In this document: in pieces, positions 32,886 to 41,669 of the stretch | Layout: every line of letters begins with the position of its first letter | How positions within the stretch are numbered: position 1 is the first letter of the stretch | NCBI RefSeq assembly: GCF_040812015.1 | Contig: NZ_JBFNXJ010000003.1 | Span: 62,001 to 126,000 of the forward strand | Direction: 5' to 3' | Source: Chitinivorax sp. PXF-14 | Lineage (GTDB): Bacteria; Pseudomonadota; Gammaproteobacteria; Burkholderiales; SCOH01 | Length of the DNA stretch: 64,000 nt | Program-made: the position numbers and the translations under genes | The notes under the pieces: model-generated | Databases searched by the model: none | What the model saw: only the letters and a program-made list of their open reading frames with translations | What the model was told of the DNA's origin: nothing

Positions 32886-33836
32886 TCAGAGGAAGTCGAT
32901 GCTGCCGAGGAAGACCTGGCCGCGACGCTGGCAGCAGGCATAGGGCCGCCACAGCGCCCAGGCGTAGTCGCCTTGTTGCGCCTGCGTGAGGCTTCCGCCG
33001 TGCGGGAAGACCACGCAGCTGTTCGAGAGCGTGGGCGTGAGCGGCTGCCACTTGCCCGTCGAGGCGTCGGTCTCCATCAGCGCGCCGGCCGGCCAATAGC
33101 CGTCGCGGGCGTTGGCGAGCAGCGGTTGGTAGACGTGGATCTGGTTGCGGCGCGTCACGACGTCGCCCGCACGCTGCGCGACCACGGCGCCGCTCTTGTG
33201 GTCATCGGTCTGGTGCAGGAAGCCGCCGCGCGCGTATACGTTGCCCCACAGGTTCAGGCCCGTCCGTGTGCCGATCTCGCGCCGGCCGGGAATCAGCGCT
33301 TCGGGGTAGAAGGCTTCCGGGATGTTGTAGCGCCAGGCGATCGTGTCCAGCGTGCTGAGCAGGTACGGCATGAACGCCGTGCCCGCACCTTCGCACGAGT
33401 AGCCGAAGGAACTTGCGAACTGGCTGAACACGTAGCCTCCAGGGTGCCCGATGACATCAGCGTTCTTGAACTTGGCGAGGTTGTTTTCGTTGTCGTGGTT
33501 GGTCGTGCCGTCGCTGCCGGCTTGGGCGGTCGGGTTCGGCGTGCTCATCGCGCGCACCTCGACCCACGGGTTCTCGCCGGTGTTGCTGTAGCTCGATACC
33601 ACCGCATCCGGCACGTAGTGCTGCACCTTCACCGAGGTGCGCACCGAGCACCCGAACGGGGTGCAGAACAGCCAGTAGCAGATGCCGACGACGCGGTACT
33701 CGATGCAATCCGGCGACAGGGCTGAAGACACGATGGTGGCCGTGTTCAGCGCGAAGCTCGACGCCGCACCGCCCAGCAGCACCGAGGCAATGGCAAGGCG
33801 GGCACGGTACGACGCTGCCGACAGCAAGCGGTTCAT
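32886..33836 (-). CDS. Integrating conjugative element protein, TIGR03756 family (TraU-like)
   Basis: The 316-residue product has a signal peptide (IASVLLGGAASSFA) and many cysteines in a TraU-like arrangement (PDCIEYRVVGICYWLFCTP, FGCSVRTS). TraU proteins of F-type systems are periplasmic and disulfide-rich and needed for DNA transfer. It overlaps the TIGR03757 stop by four bases, and nine bases separate it from TIGR03755. The neighbouring disulfide oxidase fits its cysteine content. Confidence 0.88.
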   Translation of the reverse strand: MNRLLSAASYRARLAIASVLLGGAASSFALNTATIVSSALSPDCIEYRVVGICYWLFCTPFGCSVRTSVKVQHYVPDAVVSSYSNTGENPWVEVRAMSTPNPTAQAGSDGTTNHDNENNLAKFKNADVIGHPGGYVFSQFASSFGYSCEGAGTAFMPYLLSTLDTIAWRYNIPEAFYPEALIPGRREIGTRTGLNLWGNVYARGGFLHQTDDHKSGAVVAQRAGDVVTRRNQIHVYQPLLANARDGYWPAGALMETDASTGKWQPLTPTLSNSCVVFPHGGSLTQAQQGDYAWALWRPYACCQRRGQVFLGSIDFL

Positions 33837-34279
33837 GGCTGTGTTTTCCGATGGGCTTCGATACGGACCAGGGCACGCGCCACATCGGGCTCGCCGTAGA
33901 CGACATACCGGCGATCGACTACGACGGCGGGTACCTTCGCGACGCCCAGCCCCCAGGCATCGGCGACACCTTGGTAGGCGCTGCCGATGCGCCGCTGCAG
34001 GCTCTGGCCGCCATCGCGCAGGCGCTGCTGCACGAGCGCTGCTGCAGAGCTTGGGTCGTTGGGCAGGTTCACCGCCAGTTCGGCCTCGATGCGATCGGGC
34101 AGGTCCAGTTCGATCACACGCACGCCGGCAGTGGACTGCACCGGATGGCGGCTGTCAGTCACGACCAGCACGTCGGCGGCGAAAACGGCTTGGCCGGACA
34201 GACACAGCAGCAGCCCTTTCGCGCACACGATGCGCGTGGCCCGCAGCCGCAGGATTGAATTGAACAAGGGAGCCGTCAT
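33833..34279 (-). CDS. Integrating conjugative element protein, TIGR03757 family (TrbC/TraW-like)
   Basis: The ATG at 34279 gives 148 residues; the longer open frame upstream overlaps an intergenic hairpin region and is rejected. A hydrophobic signal-like segment (IVCAKGLLLCLSGQAVFA) is followed by a thioredoxin-like/TrbC pattern: VLVVTDSRHPVQSTAGVRVIELDLP in two parts, and WGLGVAKVPAVVVDRRYVVYG. It is probably periplasmic and part of channel or pilus assembly. Its stop overlaps the TIGR03756 start by four bases. Confidence 0.85.
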   Translation of the reverse strand: MTAPLFNSILRLRATRIVCAKGLLLCLSGQAVFAADVLVVTDSRHPVQSTAGVRVIELDLPDRIEAELAVNLPNDPSSAAALVQQRLRDGGQSLQRRIGSAYQGVADAWGLGVAKVPAVVVDRRYVVYGEPDVARALVRIEAHRKTQP

Positions 34280-34387
34280 GGCGGGCGTCCTGGGAATGAG
34301 AGCAAGGCCCCTAGTCGAACGCCGAAGGCATGCCCGCTGCGACAAGGAATGCGCACCGCGCACACCCCGCTTTCGCAAGCAGCGCGA

Positions 34388-34417
34388 GGAAGAAGAACGG
34401 GAGCCGAAGCTCCCGTG
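34388..34417 (-). terminator. Rho-independent terminator after the 196-aa gene
   Basis: ACGGGAGC and GCTCCCGT (34397-34404 and 34409-34416) form a perfect 8-bp stem, closed on the leftward strand by a TTCG loop and followed by TCTTCTTCC. It would separate the 196-residue gene from the downstream tra genes. Confidence 0.65.
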
Positions 34418-34421
34418 GGGA

Positions 34422-35012
34422 TCAGCCGACCGTAGCCGTGGCGACAGCCGCCGAGGCCTGAACGGCGCGGCGGGCATGGGCCTGCCAGAATGGATCGACC
34501 AGCCGGCCGGCGAGCACGCGGGCGCGCAGGCGCAGGCCTTCGGCCGTGCTGTAGTTGTCCCAGCCGGCCTCCTCGGAGGCTTCGCCGCACAGGTCATCGA
34601 CCTGCTTGGCAACGGCGGCCGCTTCCTCGTCGGACGTGATGGGTTCGGACCAACGGATGCCCGCGCCCCACACCTGGCCGGTGAGCACGAGGCGGTTCAG
34701 GGAATTGCGCACGAGGACCAACTCCGGCCGGAAGTCCAGCGCGTCGCTGTCCGGGCTCAAGTCGAACTCGTCTGCCGACACGCAGGCAAGCGCCAGGGCC
34801 ATCGCATCCTCGATCAGACCGTGTTGGCCGAATTCGAGGATGGAAGGCGTCCAGTAGGTGCCGTAGATCGGGTCATCTTCGACGTACTCGTCGTATCCCT
34901 GGCAGGTGACAGGGAACTGGCGCCAGAACACGTCCTCGCGGATGAAGGTTCCGGCGCGGTAAGGCGTGGCCACGAAGGTCACGCCATCGACAACATGGGT
35001 CTTGGGTTGCAT
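34422..35012 (-). CDS. Conserved ICE accessory protein, 196 aa, inserted in the tra cluster
   Basis: The product starts MQPKTHVVDGVTFVATPYRA at the ATG at 35012. It contains REDVFWRQFPVTCQGYDEYVEDDPIYGTYW, split here as REDVFWRQFPVTC and YDEYVEDDPIYG, and an acidic, tryptophan-rich middle. I recognise no family, membrane segment or catalytic motif, and the protein is probably cytoplasmic. Unlike its tra neighbours it has its own long leader carrying a copy of the three-hairpin RNA element and is followed by a terminator. It therefore looks like an independent unit of the accessory type placed between dsbA-like and TIGR03757 genes. Confidence 0.75.
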   Translation of the reverse strand: MQPKTHVVDGVTFVATPYRAGTFIREDVFWRQFPVTCQGYDEYVEDDPIYGTYWTPSILEFGQHGLIEDAMALALACVSADEFDLSPDSDALDFRPELVLVRNSLNRLVLTGQVWGAGIRWSEPITSDEEAAAVAKQVDDLCGEASEEAGWDNYSTAEGLRLRARVLAGRLVDPFWQAHARRAVQASAAVATATVG

Positions 35013-35160
35013 GGCAGTCTCCAAAGAAGGTGCGGGAACGCCATGCAGCCCTGCGGGCGTGGGCGACCCGCGTGGGATGAACAACAAGCGAAGGAAGAAC
35101 GTGCATCCGCCACCGCGGCGCGGCGGCTGTTCGCGTCCAGGATGTGAGGCGAACGGGGCC

Positions 35161-35241
35161 GATCAGCGCGGCCGGGGCCGCGTCGTAGCCTTGAAGATCG
35201 GGGCTACCTGGGCATGTCGCCGAGGGACTCGGCGGGCATTT
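35161..35241 (-). ncRNA. Three-hairpin repeat element, copy 2 of 6
   Basis: Stems: GCGCGGCC with GGCCGCGT (35166-35173 with 35176-35183), GTAGCC with GGCTAC (35185-35190 with 35202-35207), and CGCCGAG with CTCGGCG (35218-35224 with 35228-35234). The outer CATG pair of the third stem is lost here (CATT). The element overlaps the stop codon and last residues of the dsbA-like gene and is 150 bases upstream of the 196-residue gene. Confidence 0.7.
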
Positions 35242-35959
35242 CCTTCGATGCAGTCTCGGTGGTGCCGCCGGCCGCCAGCAGATCGATGGCCGACAGCAGC
35301 GCATCGCCCTCCACCGGGCCATGCAGCAGCAGCGTCTTGCCGGACTGGCGGTCCTGCAGGCGCAGCGTGGGCGTGACCTTGATGCCCTCCTGCACGGCGC
35401 TCGCCGACTGCGTGCGGATCAGCGTGTCGGGGCGCTCGCTGTCCAGGCACTGCTGGGCGGACGGCGTGATGCCGGGATAGCCCAGGCCCTCGGGCAGGCC
35501 CTGGCCGTCGCCCCGGGTGTGTGCGTAGACCCATTCGACGGCCTGCCAGAACGCGGTCGGGCCGCCGGCCTCGCCGACGCACTCAACCAGGCGCGCATTG
35601 GCGGACGCGGCCGGCTCGTGCGTCGTCAGCGGCAGGTGGTGCCACTGCCAGTTCACCTCCGGGTGTGCGTCGATCCACCGCTTGAGCACCGGGAAGTACG
35701 CGCGGCAGAACGGGCATTCAAAGTCGGCGTACTCGATCACCGTGAAGCGCGCATCGTCTCGGCCATAGCGCCACGGCGGACCGGACGAGGTTGAGGTCAT
35801 CGTCACCGGCGCCGCAGTGGCTTCGGCGGAGAGCGAAATGGGCTCGGCGGTCGGCGCCTGCCGGTGCAGGCCCAACCAAGCCGCTGCGATCAGCGCGGCG
35901 ATCAGCAGCAGCGCGACGAAGGCGACGGATCGCGACGGCATGAAGCGATTGATCTGCAT
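35204..35959 (-). CDS. DsbA/DsbC-like thiol:disulfide oxidoreductase
   Basis: The 251-residue product has one N-terminal membrane anchor (VAFVALLLIAALIAAAWLGL) and a thioredoxin fold with the active site Cys82-Pro-Phe-Cys85 in FECPFCRAYFP. A cis-proline region, GIKVTPTLRL, fits DsbA-family enzymes. It would act in the periplasm on the cysteine-rich TraU-like and TIGR03755 proteins. It lies between the ATPase gene (13-base gap) and the accessory 196-residue gene. The final residues are encoded by the three-hairpin element, so the C-terminus may be an addition specific to this copy. Confidence 0.9.
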   Translation of the reverse strand: MQINRFMPSRSVAFVALLLIAALIAAAWLGLHRQAPTAEPISLSAEATAAPVTMTSTSSGPPWRYGRDDARFTVIEYADFECPFCRAYFPVLKRWIDAHPEVNWQWHHLPLTTHEPAASANARLVECVGEAGGPTAFWQAVEWVYAHTRGDGQGLPEGLGYPGITPSAQQCLDSERPDTLIRTQSASAVQEGIKVTPTLRLQDRQSGKTLLLHGPVEGDALLSAIDLLAAGGTTETASKEMPAESLGDMPR

Positions 35960-35971
35960 CGTGTTCTCCCC

Positions 35972-38878
35972 CTACGCCCGTGCATCGAGCACCAGCGACT
36001 CGATGCCACGGGCGCGGTCGATCTTCTCAGCGATCTTGAAGGCCGCATCCAGCTCGCCGATGCCGTACTGCTGCATCAATTGGAAGCGCTCGGCCTTCTC
36101 CTCCGGCTCGGTCTGGGCTAGCGCCAGATAGAGGCTAGGCGGCACCGCACGGAACAGCACTTCCATGCTCTTGGAGAGGATGACGCCCTCGGTGAACTTG
36201 CCCGCCTCCTTGCGAGCCGACAGCATCAGCGCCTTCTGCGCCGGGTTCAGCTCGCGGAAGCGCGCGATCTTCTCCACCTCGTCCGGTGGCATGGAGAGGC
36301 AGATCCACCACTCGATCATGTTCAACATTGGCTCGGCCGCCTTGGGCAGGTCGTCGATGTTCTGCGTCGCCAGCCAGTACCAGGCGCCGAGCTTGCGCCA
36401 CATCTTCGTGATCTTCACGACATAGGGTGCGAGCAACGGGTTCTTGGTGATGATGTGGCCCTCGTCCGTCACGTTGATGATCGGACGGCCCAGGAACTGG
36501 TCGCGCTCGGCGATGTTGTTGACCGTGTTGATCAGCGAGATGTAGGCGATCGAAAGCTGCGCGTTGTAGCCCTCGCGCGCGAAGGTGGCGAGGTCCACGA
36601 TGGTGATGTCAGCCTCGGGCCACGGCGTGCCGGGTCGGTCGAACATCTCGCCGTCGATACCTTGGCAGAACATGTCCATGGCGTCGGCCATCTCCAGCAG
36701 CCGCGCGCGCCGCACCTCGGGCAGCGAGGTGTCACGGGCGCGCTCGCGCAGCGCATCGCGCACGTCGCGCGTCAGCACCGTCTGCTGGTCGGCCACGCAC
36801 CGCTGGGCAGCGTCGAGGATGCACTGGCGGATTTGGCTGCGGTCGGCGCGCGTCATGCGCGCTTCTTCCTTGTCCTCGCCGCCGGTGATCATCAGCCGCG
36901 CGGTGATCTCCAACTCGCCGAGCACATCGCGCTGCTCCTCGGCTTCATCGCCACGATTCGCAGCCTTGACGGCAGGCTCCTGGTCTTCGTCCAGTGCATC
37001 GGCGTCCAACGTCTGCACCTGACCGGGCGTGTCCACGAGCCGGTGCGCGTCGGCGAACGGCGCGAGGCTGACTCCGGCACCAGGCGCGAGCTTCACGCGA
37101 TGCACCTTGAGGCCCAGCCGCGTGGCGAAGTCGCCAAACAGGCCGAACGAGTTGCCCGCTTCCACGATGAACAAGCGCGGCCGGTAGATGGCCGTCACCT
37201 GGTTCAGGATGTTGTTGAGCGTGGCGCTCTTGCCCGAGCCGGTGGGGCCGAACAGGAAAAGATGCGCGTTCATTTGCCGGTCGAGCCGGTTCAGCGGATC
37301 GAAGGTGATCGGCCCGCCACCGCGGTTGAAGAACGTGATGCCCGGATGGCCGGTGCCCTGGCTGCGGCCCCACACCGGCGCAAGGTTCGCGGCATGCTGC
37401 GCGAACATCAGTTGCGTGTACCACTGGCGCTTGTCCGCGGCTGGATCGAACACGCACGGCAGCCAGCGCAGGTAGCTGTTGAGCGGCGCCACCTCGTCTT
37501 CCTCACGCACCGGCTGCAGGCCGGCGTTGAGCATCACGTTCGCCAGTTGCAGGCCACGGCTGTCGAGCTGCGCGTGATCGCGCCCACGCAGGTAGAAGGC
37601 CAGCGCGCCGCGGTAGAGCTTGTGCGCGCTGCCGATCAGACCACGCGCCTCCTGCACGTCGCGGCGCGCCTGCTCCGAGGCCAGCGTCTCGCCCACGGCC
37701 TTCTTGCTCAGATGGTTCAAATGCGCTTCGAGCACGTCCTGAGGCGTGGCGACCACCGTCAGGCACATCACTGTGTCCTCGGGCATCTGGTCGAACAGCG
37801 CGTTGACCGCATCGCCGCCCTTGCGGGTTTCGCCGGTGACGTGGCCCGTGGTGGGCGGCATGCGCAGCCGGTCCATCACGATGATCCGGTGTGGCATGCC
37901 ATCAAAAAGCCAGGTGCCGTTCACGATGTCCGAGCGCGGCTGGCCGAAGAACAAGCGCTGCGCAAAGTCGCCGCTGGCCAGCTCTATCTCGCCGTCTTCG
38001 GCTTCCTCGGGGTAGCGCGTCAGCGCATAGAAACGCTCGCGGTCGTCAGCGCTGGGGCCAAGCAGCGTCGGGTGCGGGTTGAACCAGCGCAGCAGCCAGT
38101 CGTGGATGTCACTGGCCTCCATGCGGCGTGCCTTCACGCCCGTGTTGGCGAGGCCACCCACCAGCCGTTCACAGATCGTCGTCAGTGCCTGTTCGGGCGA
38201 CTGACCGCGCCGAGACATGGTGGCCGCGCTTGCACGACGGTAGACCACCATGCGCACGCGCCGGACCTGGCCGCGCCACGGCAGCCGCGTCACCGTCGTG
38301 TCCTCGAACAGCCCGCCGGGCTTGGCGATGGCGCGCAGGTGGTGGCCGAAGAAGCGCAGGTAGAAGTTGGTGAATGCGCTGCCCTGGGCGCGCGGCCGCA
38401 CGTAGTCGGCCAGCCCGCGCAGGTAGTTGTCCCAGGTCGATTCGTCCTGGGCGTAGAGCTGTACCACCCACGGGTTCTCGTCGAGTTCGTCGAACGAGTC
38501 CTGCAGGGCGTTCTCCAGCGCATCGCGGGCCTGCCACAGCCAAGCCATCTCACGGCCTTCTGTGCCGATCGGCACCAGCTCGAAGAAGCCCGCAACCGAC
38601 TGACCGTCTTCCAGCAGCATGCTCTTGGAGCCGGGCAGATACTCCACCCAGGGCAGCAGATCAGCGAAGGACGGTGACACGCCGTAGAGCGTCTGCATGT
38701 CCGCCTCAGTGGCTGGACGGCGTTGCCGGTCTTCCGTGGCGGCCCCCGGCTCCGGGATGCCGTGTGCCGTCAGGGTCGTCACGTGCTGCGACCAGACGTC
38801 ATCGGCATCCGGGTCGGGGGCGCCGGGTGGTCGCGCCACTGCGCTGGCCTTGCGCATCCAGGGCAAGGACCAGGCCAT
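35972..38878 (-). CDS. Conjugative transfer ATPase, VirB4/TraC type (TIGR03744)
   Basis: The ATG at 38878 (MAWSLPWMRKAS) overlaps the preceding lipoprotein stop (ATGA). The frame extends upstream only as a read-through of that gene. The 968-residue product has an N-terminal VirB4 domain. Walker A is FLFGPTGSGKSATLNNIL (Lys550) and Walker B is NVTDEGHIITKN (about 806), followed by YWLATQNIDDLPKAA and a C-terminal helical region. It powers type IV secretion assembly at the inner membrane. An acidic insertion of about 60 residues (EDQEPAVKAANRGDEAEEQ) sits between the Walker motifs. Confidence 0.94.
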   Translation of the reverse strand: MAWSLPWMRKASAVARPPGAPDPDADDVWSQHVTTLTAHGIPEPGAATEDRQRRPATEADMQTLYGVSPSFADLLPWVEYLPGSKSMLLEDGQSVAGFFELVPIGTEGREMAWLWQARDALENALQDSFDELDENPWVVQLYAQDESTWDNYLRGLADYVRPRAQGSAFTNFYLRFFGHHLRAIAKPGGLFEDTTVTRLPWRGQVRRVRMVVYRRASAATMSRRGQSPEQALTTICERLVGGLANTGVKARRMEASDIHDWLLRWFNPHPTLLGPSADDRERFYALTRYPEEAEDGEIELASGDFAQRLFFGQPRSDIVNGTWLFDGMPHRIIVMDRLRMPPTTGHVTGETRKGGDAVNALFDQMPEDTVMCLTVVATPQDVLEAHLNHLSKKAVGETLASEQARRDVQEARGLIGSAHKLYRGALAFYLRGRDHAQLDSRGLQLANVMLNAGLQPVREEDEVAPLNSYLRWLPCVFDPAADKRQWYTQLMFAQHAANLAPVWGRSQGTGHPGITFFNRGGGPITFDPLNRLDRQMNAHLFLFGPTGSGKSATLNNILNQVTAIYRPRLFIVEAGNSFGLFGDFATRLGLKVHRVKLAPGAGVSLAPFADAHRLVDTPGQVQTLDADALDEDQEPAVKAANRGDEAEEQRDVLGELEITARLMITGGEDKEEARMTRADRSQIRQCILDAAQRCVADQQTVLTRDVRDALRERARDTSLPEVRRARLLEMADAMDMFCQGIDGEMFDRPGTPWPEADITIVDLATFAREGYNAQLSIAYISLINTVNNIAERDQFLGRPIINVTDEGHIITKNPLLAPYVVKITKMWRKLGAWYWLATQNIDDLPKAAEPMLNMIEWWICLSMPPDEVEKIARFRELNPAQKALMLSARKEAGKFTEGVILSKSMEVLFRAVPPSLYLALAQTEPEEKAERFQLMQQYGIGELDAAFKIAEKIDRARGIESLVLDARA

Positions 38879-39312
38879 CAGTAATCCTCCAGACGCTCGC
38901 CGGGCATGGCGTATTGCACGCGCTGGTACAGCGGGAAGACGGTGGTGTAGCCAGGCACCGGCACCGGGTCGCTGCCGGCCAGGTGCGGGAACACGTACAT
39001 CACCAGGTCCGGGTTCGGCAACCGGTGGAACTGACGGTAAATCTCGTTGGTCGCAGTGCGTGTGTAGGCGGCAGCGACGGTTGGCGCCGCCTGTACTTCG
39101 GTCTCGGTCAGCGGCCGGCGCAGCCCCTGGCGCGCATCGAGCAGTTGCCGGGCGGCCTGGCCACCACCGGCACTGCCGCCAGTCTCCTGGGTCCAGACGT
39201 CGAGCATGGTGCTGTTGCCGTGCGGCAGCAGTTCGTCCTTGCTGGTGGCGCAACCGCCCAGCACAACGACCGCGCACAGCGCCGCGGCCGATTCAATCCA
39301 GATCCGACGCAT
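38878..39312 (-). CDS. Conjugal transfer lipoprotein, TIGR03751 family
   Basis: The 144-residue product starts MRRIWIESAAALCAVVVLGGCAT, shown here as a signal peptide with lipobox LGGC (Cys21). The mature part contains GGQAARQLLDARQGLRRPLT and FHRLPNPDLVMYVFPHLAG. It would be attached to the outer membrane, like TraV/VirB7 factors that stabilise the channel. It overlaps TIGR03752 by 20 bases upstream and the ATPase by one base downstream, so all three are co-translated. Confidence 0.9.
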   Translation of the reverse strand: MRRIWIESAAALCAVVVLGGCATSKDELLPHGNSTMLDVWTQETGGSAGGGQAARQLLDARQGLRRPLTETEVQAAPTVAAAYTRTATNEIYRQFHRLPNPDLVMYVFPHLAGSDPVPVPGYTTVFPLYQRVQYAMPGERLEDY

Positions 39313-40762
39313 GCTGGCCTCCGATGCGGTGATTGACCCGGCGCCCCTTGGCGTCGTAGTCGATGTTGAGCGGCTGCTCCAGATGCACGGCGACCTTGGC
39401 CCCCGGCTGCACATAGACGGCGGCAAAGGCCTGGCCGTAGAGCTTGTTGACCCAATCGGCCATGTCGCGCACGCCACCGGCCAGGATGCGGCCCATCGCC
39501 TCATTGCCGCTGATACCGACCGTGCCGAGCGAGCCGTTGCTGTTGGCAACCACGGCCACGCTGCCGTTGTTCGACTTGATCAGCGACGCCGCGCCAGCAC
39601 CGGCTGCAGTGATCAGTGCCTGCGAGCCCAGGTACTGCTGCGCGTTGCTGCGCCGTTCGCCGCTGACACAGGGAATGCCGTAGGGATCGCTGATCCAGCC
39701 CAGGCCGACATGGATCGTGCTGTTCGCACTGCCGCCCTGGCCGCCGCTGCCGTTCTGGTTGCGGTTGCCCTCCTCGGGCATGGTGCGCACCGTGCCGTCG
39801 TTGAAAACAAACGTCACCGAGCGGATCTGGCCGCGCACACAGGAAAGCGTCCAGTCGCCCGAGGCCGTGCCGCTGACCACGGCGCCGGCCACGTCGGGGA
39901 TGTCGATGCCGTTGGCGGTCAGGTTGTCCGGACCGATCAGCACCTTGAAGGGATATGGATCGTTGACCGTGCCGTCGATCGGCACGCGGCCGATCAGCGC
40001 GGTCATTGCGATCGAGCCTATCAGCGTTGAGTTCGACGGCACCGTATAGACCGGCTTGGCCGAAGTGCCCACCGCGCGGCTGCCTGCGTCCGATACGGTG
40101 CTTGCCACGTTGTCGGTCGTGTCGGAAAGCGTCTTCTGCGCCGGGCCGAAGCTGGTCGGGAAGCTCGGGCCGCTGCTGCTGCCGTTCTTCGCGGACGGCT
40201 TCGCGTCGTCGGGCTCCACCCATCGCGTACCGCTGGTACTGCGTGCGCCGCCACTCGGGTTGCCGCCGAAGCTCTTGCCGTCGCCGTCCTCCAAGCCGAG
40301 GCCCACCGGCAGCTCGGTCTGGCTGCCCTTGCCGGAGAGTCCGTCCAAGCGCCGCTGCAGGTCTTGCAGCAGGCCCTGGGTCTGCTGGCGGTCGCTGGCC
40401 ACCTGCTCGCGGTCCTGCTGCACGCGGCCGCGTTCACCTTCTAGCGCGGACTGGATGCGTTGGTCGATCGCGCTCTCCCGCGCGCGCATGCGCTCGTTCT
40501 CGGTTTTCTGGTTCTTGTTGTCGTTGAGCGCCGTCTGCAGTTCGTTGCGCAACTGCTTGACCTGGGCCACCAGCGTCGCGACGGTATCGCGCGGCGTGTC
40601 GCCCTCGATGCCGAGCGACTTCATCTCTTCGGGCGTGAGTTGGCTGGCGCCAGCGGCGGTAGGCTTGCCTCCGCGATCACCGGAGAACAGCTTGATGCCG
40701 ACGAACAGCAGCACCAGCACCATCGGGATCAACAGCCACTTCAGGAGGGGGTTACTTTTCAT
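39293..40762 (-). CDS. Integrating conjugative element protein, TIGR03752 family (TraB/VirB10-like)
   Basis: The start is the ATG at 40762 (MKSNPLLKWLLIPMVLVLLF). The 489-residue product has one N-terminal membrane segment and a long coiled coil (VAQVKQLRNELQTALN through LLQDLQRRLDGL, about 70-160). A glycine/serine-rich linker leads to a beta-rich C-terminal domain typical of TraB/VirB10 proteins (STLIGSIAMTALIGRVPI, YVQPGAKVAVHLEQPL). Such proteins span the envelope and sense ATPase energy during secretion. It overlaps TIGR03749 by 11 bases. Confidence 0.9.
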   Translation of the reverse strand: MKSNPLLKWLLIPMVLVLLFVGIKLFSGDRGGKPTAAGASQLTPEEMKSLGIEGDTPRDTVATLVAQVKQLRNELQTALNDNKNQKTENERMRARESAIDQRIQSALEGERGRVQQDREQVASDRQQTQGLLQDLQRRLDGLSGKGSQTELPVGLGLEDGDGKSFGGNPSGGARSTSGTRWVEPDDAKPSAKNGSSSGPSFPTSFGPAQKTLSDTTDNVASTVSDAGSRAVGTSAKPVYTVPSNSTLIGSIAMTALIGRVPIDGTVNDPYPFKVLIGPDNLTANGIDIPDVAGAVVSGTASGDWTLSCVRGQIRSVTFVFNDGTVRTMPEEGNRNQNGSGGQGGSANSTIHVGLGWISDPYGIPCVSGERRSNAQQYLGSQALITAAGAGAASLIKSNNGSVAVVANSNGSLGTVGISGNEAMGRILAGGVRDMADWVNKLYGQAFAAVYVQPGAKVAVHLEQPLNIDYDAKGRRVNHRIGGQHASDLD

Positions 40763-41669
40763 GGCGGACACCTCCTTCGGCCTGGCCGGCCGCTGCTGCC
40801 GGCGGCAGGTTCGCCGTCGCGTCGATCGGCGCCAGCTTGGGCAGCAGCGACTCGGCCAGGCCGTGGCCACGGGTAACGAGATAGGCCACGGTGGTGTCGT
40901 CTGCGCGCCCCGACGATCCAAGGGTCGGATGCTGGAACGTCGCTGCCACGAAATCGCCCTGCAAGGCCCTCGGGTCCAGCGCGATCCAGCGCGCGGAGGT
41001 GTTGGTCAGCTTGACGGCGGTCACCCACTGGTCTTCGAGCCGCCACGCAGCCAGCACCTGCGCGCGCACGGGCAACGTGGGCAGCAGGGTGGAAAGCTCC
41101 AGGCCTCGCCGCAGGTTGACCCGGCCGATGCCGGCGACGGGTTCGACCGTGCGCAGCGGCGCATAGAGGTTCTGTGCGGCATAGCGCGTCAATATCACCG
41201 CCACGGGCGTCGCGCGCCGCGGAATCGTGGGGGACGTATCGGCGGATTCCCCGTCTGTCGCGGAGGCTTTGGCCGCGACTGCATCACGCAGGGGAACGTT
41301 ATCGCCCTCAACGATCCGCACGGGTTCCAACGGTGGTTGGCCAGCCTTGGCCGGCTCTGCCGCGATGTCAACGAGGATCAAAGCGCCAGTGTCGGCGTCC
41401 TGTAGTTGCAGGCGCGACGGTGGAATCGGCTCGCTCGCGCGCAGATAGATCGCTCCACCCGCGCTCTGCACGCGCAGGCGCGCGCCGAGGCCCTCGGGCA
41501 TGCCGACACGCACGTTGTGGTCGATGAACACCACGCGCTCCTGGCCGACCACCAGCGGCACGGCCAGTGGCAGGCGCTGCCAGCGCAGGATTTCGACTGC
41601 CTGGCTGGTGAAGACAACTCCCAGGCTCAGAAATAGGCCGGCCAGTGCCGGCAGAACATAGCGTTTCAT
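40752..41669 (-). CDS. Integrating conjugative element protein, TIGR03749 family (TraK/VirB9-like)
   Basis: The 305-residue product has an N-terminal signal peptide (ALAGLFLSLGVVFTSQA). A beta-rich region follows (LPLAVPLVVGQERVVFIDHN, VQSAGGAIYLRASEPIP), then ILTRYAAQNLYAPLRTVEPV. This order matches TraK-like secretins, which form the outer-membrane core with TraB and TraV proteins. It overlaps TIGR03746 by four bases and TIGR03752 by 11. Confidence 0.88.
   Translation of the reverse strand: MKRYVLPALAGLFLSLGVVFTSQAVEILRWQRLPLAVPLVVGQERVVFIDHNVRVGMPEGLGARLRVQSAGGAIYLRASEPIPPSRLQLQDADTGALILVDIAAEPAKAGQPPLEPVRIVEGDNVPLRDAVAAKASATDGESADTSPTIPRRATPVAVILTRYAAQNLYAPLRTVEPVAGIGRVNLRRGLELSTLLPTLPVRAQVLAAWRLEDQWVTAVKLTNTSARWIALDPRALQGDFVAATFQHPTLGSSGRADDTTVAYLVTRGHGLAESLLPKLAPIDATANLPPAAAAGQAEGGVRHEK

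Noticed and set aside
31461-33725. 754-codon rightward frame across the TIGR03755/TIGR03756 genes
   Set aside because: Antisense shadow of two well-recognised ICE genes; Arg/Ala/Val-rich translation without domains.
36455-38677. 740-codon rightward frame opposite the VirB4/TraC gene
   Set aside because: Antisense shadow of a gene with intact Walker motifs.
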